Of a DNA stretch of 64,000 bases, positions 60,672 through 64,000 are shown one piece after another; position 1 is the stretch's first letter; the number at the start of each line of letters is the position of its first letter. This DNA comes from Streptomyces luteolus (GTDB taxonomy: Bacteria > Actinomycetota > Actinomycetes > Streptomycetales > Streptomycetaceae). Location of the stretch: NCBI RefSeq assembly GCF_029968015.1, contig NZ_JASCIS010000008.1, forward strand, positions 62,001 to 126,000, given 5' to 3'. The notes under the pieces were generated by a model. It saw only the letters and a program-made list of their open reading frames with translations. It ran no database searches and was not told the origin of the DNA. The position numbers and the translations under genes are program-made.

Positions 60672-61310
60672 CTAGTTCTGAGGACCCGGGGCCCCGGCTC
60701 CCACCATCCGCAGCACGAGGTCGGCGTACATCGCGCCGACCTCGTCCGGCGTCCAGCGCCCGTCGAGGCTGAACCAGCGGGCCACGTCGATGCAGAGGGA
60801 GAGCACGGCGAGGGTGGTCCCGGAGACGTCCGGCACCTCGAACTCGCCCGCGTCGACGCCGTCGCTCAGGATCCGCCGTACGGCCGCGTCGCAGCGGCGC
60901 CGCAGCAGGACGACCTCGGCGCGGTGCTCCTCGCCCAGCGCGTCCAGCTCGTACTGCACGACGCGCGCGGTGGTGGCCTGGCCGGCGTGCCAGACGACGA
61001 AGGAGCGTACGGCCTCGACCAGGCGGTCGGCGGCGCTGCCGGGGCCGTCCGCGGCGGACTCCAGGATGGCGAGCGCCTTGGTGTGACCGATGGTGCTGAT
61101 CTTGTGGAGCAGCTCTTCCTTGGTCTTGTAGTGGATGTAGAGCGCGGCGGGGCTCATGCCGGCGCGGCCGGCGATGTCACGCGTGGTCGTCGCGTGGTAC
61201 CCGCGCTCGGCGAAGGCCTCGACCGCGGCGATCAGCAGCCGCCTGGCCGCGTCCGGAGTCACCTCGCCCCACGGCATGTTCTCGCCGCCGGTCTCCTCCG
61301 CCGTACTCAT
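60672..61310 (-). CDS. TetR-family regulator
   Basis: 212 residues from ATG 61310 with GGGAAGGGG upstream. HTH: LLIAAVEAFAERGYHATTTRDIAGRAGMSPAALYIHYKTKEELL, in parts. The ligand domain has VVWHAGQATTARVVQYELDAL. The 15-mer at 61358 is in its own promoter and also before the MaoC gene, so autoregulation and control of MaoC are likely. Convergent to MaoC. Confidence 0.9.
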   Translation of the reverse strand: MSTAEETGGENMPWGEVTPDAARRLLIAAVEAFAERGYHATTTRDIAGRAGMSPAALYIHYKTKEELLHKISTIGHTKALAILESAADGPGSAADRLVEAVRSFVVWHAGQATTARVVQYELDALGEEHRAEVVLLRRRCDAAVRRILSDGVDAGEFEVPDVSGTTLAVLSLCIDVARWFSLDGRWTPDEVGAMYADLVLRMVGAGAPGPQN

Positions 61311-61357
61311 CACAGGCCCCTTCCCTCTCGCAGGACGCACACCATACCTGCTGGGGG

Positions 61358-61372
61358 TGAGCAAGCGCTTAG
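61358..61372. promoter_or_regulatory. Operator TGAGCAAGCGCTTAG, site 2
   Basis: Identical to 60138-60152, 48-62 bp upstream of the TetR start. Suggests autoregulation. Confidence 0.65.
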
Positions 61373-61439
61373 GGTTGGGGCGGGCACTTGGGTCAGGACA
61401 CCGGGAACTGTCGGCTGCGGCACCGTCGATCGCCCTTAC

Positions 61440-61600
61440 GGGCGGCTTCTTCCCCTCCCCGCCCCTTCCCGAAAGTCCTGCCGGACGGGCCTCCTCAATC
61501 TCCCCCAGCTACCGCTGGGAGGTGCCCCCAGAGGGGCTCAAATTGAGCCCCTCCGGCGATTGAGGAGCGGGGGTCCGGGGGCGGAGCCCCCTGGGAGGAT
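61440..61600. repeat. Dispersed composite repeat, copy B
   Basis: Reverse complement of copy A: TTCCCGAAAGTCCTG, CTCAATCTCCCCCAG-CTACCG-CTGGGAGGTGCCCCC and AGAGGGGCTCAAATTGAGCCCC, then CCTCCGGCGATTGAGGAGCGGGG. Nearly identical to 19945-20060 for about 48 bp with one mismatch. Contains the palindrome GAGGGGCTCAA-A-TTGAGCCCCTC at 61531-61553, which probably terminates the acyl-CoA dehydrogenase transcript. Confidence 0.85.
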
Positions 61601-61624
61601 CCGTACAGCTGCTCAACTCCGTAC

Positions 61625-62776
61625 TCAGAACGCCGAGATCCCCGTCAGCGCGCGGCCGATGACCAGTTTCTGGATCTGGCTCGTGCCCTCGTACAGCGTC
61701 ATCACGCGGGCGTCGCGGAGGAGTTTGCCGACCGGGTACTCGTCGATGTAGCCGTAACCGCCGAAGACCTGGAGGGCGTTGTTGGCCGCGCGTACGGCCG
61801 CCTCGGAGGCGAACAGCTTGGCCTTGGAGGACTCCGTGGTGAAGGGCTGCCCGCGGTCGATGAGGTCGGCCACGCGCCAGGTGAGCAGGCGCGCGGCGTC
61901 CACGTCGACGGCGATGTCGCTGATCAGCTCCTGCACCAACTGGTGCTGCGCGATGGGCTTTCCGAACTGCTCGCGCTGGCCCGCGTACGTCACAGCCGCG
62001 TCCAGGGCCGCCTGCGCGATGCCGACGCAGCCCGCCGCGACCGACATCCGCCCCTTGGCGAGCGCCGACATGGCGACCGAGAAGCCCTTGCCCTCGGGCC
62101 CGAGCATCGCGCTCGCCGGCACCCGCACCCCTTCGAGGACCAGCTCGGCGGTGGCCTGGCCGCGCAGGCCGAGCTTGCCGTGGACGGTGCGGCGGGTGAG
62201 GCCGGGCGTGTCGGTGGGGACCAGGAACGCGGAGACGCCGCGGTGGCCGGGCTCGGGGCCGGTGCGGGCGAAGAGCAGGACGACATCGGCCCACGTCCCG
62301 TTCGTGATGAACATCTTGGCGCCGTCGATCACGTACGAGTCGCCGTCCCGTACGGCCTTCGGGGCGAGGTTGCCCGCGTCGGAGCCGGTGCCGGGCTCGG
62401 TGAGGCCGAAGCAGCCGACGTACTCCCCCGAAGTGAGGCCGGGCAGCCACTTCCGCTTCTGCTCCTCGTTCCCCCAGGACGCGATCGTCTTGGCGACCAG
62501 GCCGAGGGAGACGGAGACGATGCCGCGCACCGATGAGTCGCCCCGGCCCAGCTCTTCGGTGACCAGGCAGTACGCGAGGTGGTCGCCGCCGGAGCCGCCG
62601 TACTCCTCGTCGATGGTGAGGCCGAGGAAGCCGACCTCGCCGAGCTTCTTCACGATGCCCCGGTCGACGCTCTCGGCCCGGTCCCACTCGACGACATGGG
62701 GCGCGATCTCCCGGTCGACGAAGTCCCGTGCGAGCTGCCGGACGGCGTTCTGTTCCTCGCTCAGCTCCAGGTTCAC
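61625..62776 (-). CDS. Acyl-CoA dehydrogenase (short/medium-chain type)
   Basis: 383 residues from GTG 62776 (VNLELSEEQNAVRQL), preceded by GGTGG. FAD and substrate motifs: CFGLTEPGTGSDAGN, VIDGAKMFITNGTWAD, and YIDEYPVGKLLRDARVMTLYEGTSQIQKLVIGR with the catalytic Glu in YEGTS. The longer start at 62803 lies within the likely operator. Divergent from the TetR gene at 62833. It probably works with MaoC in acyl-CoA degradation. Confidence 0.92.
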   Translation of the reverse strand: MNLELSEEQNAVRQLARDFVDREIAPHVVEWDRAESVDRGIVKKLGEVGFLGLTIDEEYGGSGGDHLAYCLVTEELGRGDSSVRGIVSVSLGLVAKTIASWGNEEQKRKWLPGLTSGEYVGCFGLTEPGTGSDAGNLAPKAVRDGDSYVIDGAKMFITNGTWADVVLLFARTGPEPGHRGVSAFLVPTDTPGLTRRTVHGKLGLRGQATAELVLEGVRVPASAMLGPEGKGFSVAMSALAKGRMSVAAGCVGIAQAALDAAVTYAGQREQFGKPIAQHQLVQELISDIAVDVDAARLLTWRVADLIDRGQPFTTESSKAKLFASEAAVRAANNALQVFGGYGYIDEYPVGKLLRDARVMTLYEGTSQIQKLVIGRALTGISAF

Positions 62777-62832
62777 TCGGTCCACCCCACTTTTAATTAC
62801 CACTGCTAGTTTTAGTCTCAGCAGGGCCTACT
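62777..62832. promoter_or_regulatory. Divergent promoter/operator
   Basis: AT-rich TTTAATTACCACTGCTAGTTTTAG (62791-62814, in parts) with an ACT-N3-AGT inverted core is the only AT-rich spot between the divergent acyl-CoA dehydrogenase and TetR genes. Confidence 0.5.
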
Positions 62833-63507
62833 ATGAGCCGCATGGCCCGACCGCGCAAGCCCCTGCTCAGCCGAGATCTGATCGTCGACACGGCACGCGC
62901 GCTCGTGGACGCGGAAGGGCTCGCGGCCCTCTCCACCCGCCGCCTCGCCGCCGAACTGGGCGTCAGCGGACCCTCGCTCTACAACCACTTCCGCACCAAG
63001 GACCAGCTCCTGGAGGCGGTCGCCGATTCGGTGAGCGCGCGGGTCGACCTGTCGATGTTCGAGGACGGCAGGCCCTGGCGTACGGCGCTGCACGACTGGG
63101 CCGTCTCGTACCGCGCCGCGCTCACCGAGCACCCGAACATCGTCCCGGTGCTCGCCCAGGGTCCCGGCCGCCGGCCGGCCGGACTGCGGCTCGCGGACGC
63201 GGTGTTCGGCGCGATGACCGCGGCGGGCTGGCCGCACGCGCAGGCCACGTCGATCGGCGCCCTGATGAGGTACTTCGTGATGGGCTCCGCGCTCGGATCG
63301 TTCGCGGGCGGCTTCGTGGACGACGAGACGGCGTACGACCCGGCGGACTACCCGCACCTCGGCCAGGCCCATCTGCTCGCCGAGCGCCAGGAGAAGGTCG
63401 ACGAGCGCGCCTTCGAGACCGGCCTGCAAGCGCTGCTCGACGGCCTTGAAGTGCAGTACCGGGCGGTGGCCGAGGGCGCGGACGGGCGGGCCGGGCGGGA
63501 CGTTTGA
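62833..63507 (+). CDS. TetR-family regulator (TetR_C_33-like)
   Basis: 224 residues, ATG 62833 (or 62842). HTH: LIVDTARALVDAEGLAALSTRRLAAELGVSGPSLYNHFRTKDQLL, in parts. Ligand domain with ALMRYFVMGSALGSFAGGFVDDE. Divergent from the acyl-CoA dehydrogenase, which it likely represses. Confidence 0.9.
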   Translation: MSRMARPRKPLLSRDLIVDTARALVDAEGLAALSTRRLAAELGVSGPSLYNHFRTKDQLLEAVADSVSARVDLSMFEDGRPWRTALHDWAVSYRAALTEHPNIVPVLAQGPGRRPAGLRLADAVFGAMTAAGWPHAQATSIGALMRYFVMGSALGSFAGGFVDDETAYDPADYPHLGQAHLLAERQEKVDERAFETGLQALLDGLEVQYRAVAEGADGRAGRDV

Positions 63508-63560
63508 CGGGTGCCGTCAATTCGTTCGACCCCGAAGTGTTCCGCCCTTAGGTTCGGCCC

Positions 63561-64000
63561 ATGACCAACCCCTTCTCCCGGGCCGTACCGCGCCCCGAAG
63601 TCCTCGCCATCCTGGCCGCCGCCGTCACGGTGGTGCTGTGGGCCTCGGCCTTCGTCTCCATCCGCAGCGCGGGCGAGGCGTACTCGCCGGGCGCCCTCGC
63701 GCTCGGCCGGCTGCTCTCCGGCACCGTCGTCATCGGGCTGATCTGGGCGCTGCGTCGGGAAGGGCTGCCGCCGCGGGCCGCGTGGCCGGGCATCGCGGTG
63801 GCCGGCGTGCTGTGGTTCGGGCTCTACATGGTGGCGCTCAACTGGGGCGAGCAGCTGGTCGACGCGGGCACCGCGGCCCTGGTCGTGAACGTCGGCCCGC
63901 TCCTGATGGCGCTGCTCGGCGGCTGGCTCCTGAAGGAGGGGCTGCCGCGGCGGCTGCTCGCCGGGATGGCGGTGTCGTTCGCGGGCGCGGCGATCGTGGG
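63561..64000 (+). CDS. EamA/DMT-family exporter, N-terminal part
   Basis: Truncated by the window end after 146 codons. Helices ILAAAVTVVLWASAFVSIRSAGEAYSP and TAALVVNVGPLLMALLGGWLLKEGLPRRLLAG, in parts, are the EamA repeat signature. Drug/metabolite exporter or importer, substrate unknown. ATG 63561. Confidence 0.88.
   Translation, partial: MTNPFSRAVPRPEVLAILAAAVTVVLWASAFVSIRSAGEAYSPGALALGRLLSGTVVIGLIWALRREGLPPRAAWPGIAVAGVLWFGLYMVALNWGEQLVDAGTAALVVNVGPLLMALLGGWLLKEGLPRRLLAGMAVSFAGAAIV

Overview
The window is high-GC DNA with strong codon-position bias, GTG starts, GTGA start/stop overlaps and GC-rich 3'-end hairpins. The gene order gylR-glpF-glpK-glpD, PAC2-mshC-SCO1664 family-DUF3090-histidine phosphatase-corA and chpC-chpH matches my memory of the Streptomyces core chromosome. 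The organism is almost certainly a Streptomyces. I see no IS element, phage or plasmid gene, no CRISPR and no rRNA. There is one tRNA-Leu(GAG).

Layout. 1-5302: glycerol regulon (end of gylR, glpF, glpK, glpD), with a 34-bp minisatellite between gylR and glpF. 5434-18711: an MFS transporter diverging from an 11-gene catabolic operon (aldehyde dehydrogenase, extradiol-type VOC protein, aspartate-dehydrogenase-like protein, alpha/beta hydrolase, cupin, two SDRs, a ThDP enzyme, a flavin/2Fe-2S reductase, a small recombinase-like HTH protein, a Rieske oxygenase), followed by MarR and FadR-type regulators. Its substrate is not identifiable from sequence. 18936-25596: PAC2, mycothiol ligase mshC, a kinase-fold protein, DUF3090, phosphatase, CorA and a ferritin-like protein. 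25957-31642: F420-type LLM oxidoreductase, aldo/keto reductase, and a RecD2-shaped protein whose helicase motifs have decayed. 31776-34754: chaplins chpC and chpH, an M20 peptidase and the tRNA. 34906-37202: hydantoin/Asp-Glu racemase with an NCS1 transporter. 37436-46497: YchJ-like protein, molybdopterin oxidoreductase with a cytochrome b partner, APC transporter, ASCH protein, KstD-like flavoprotein, Nudix hydrolase, two DUF202 proteins and a duplicated His-rich protein. 46721-52122: acyl-CoA catabolism genes (phosphotransferase, acyl-CoA dehydrogenase, TetR, acyl-CoA ligase, SDR) that share a palindromic operator. 52319-58047: NamZ-type muramidase, MHS transporter and a secreted penicillin-acylase-type hydrolase. 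58334-64000: two orphan proteins, SoxR, MaoC, TetR, a second acyl-CoA dehydrogenase with a divergent TetR, and the start of an EamA exporter.

The most notable points are the apparently catalytically dead RecD2 homologue, the unassigned Rieske/ThDP/AspDH operon with an SDR that has lost its Tyr/Lys pair, two pairs of identical operator-like sites that suggest small TetR regulons, and the number of minisatellites inside and between genes. A dispersed composite repeat sits at gene 3' ends, and one copy supplies the stop codon of the PAC2 gene.
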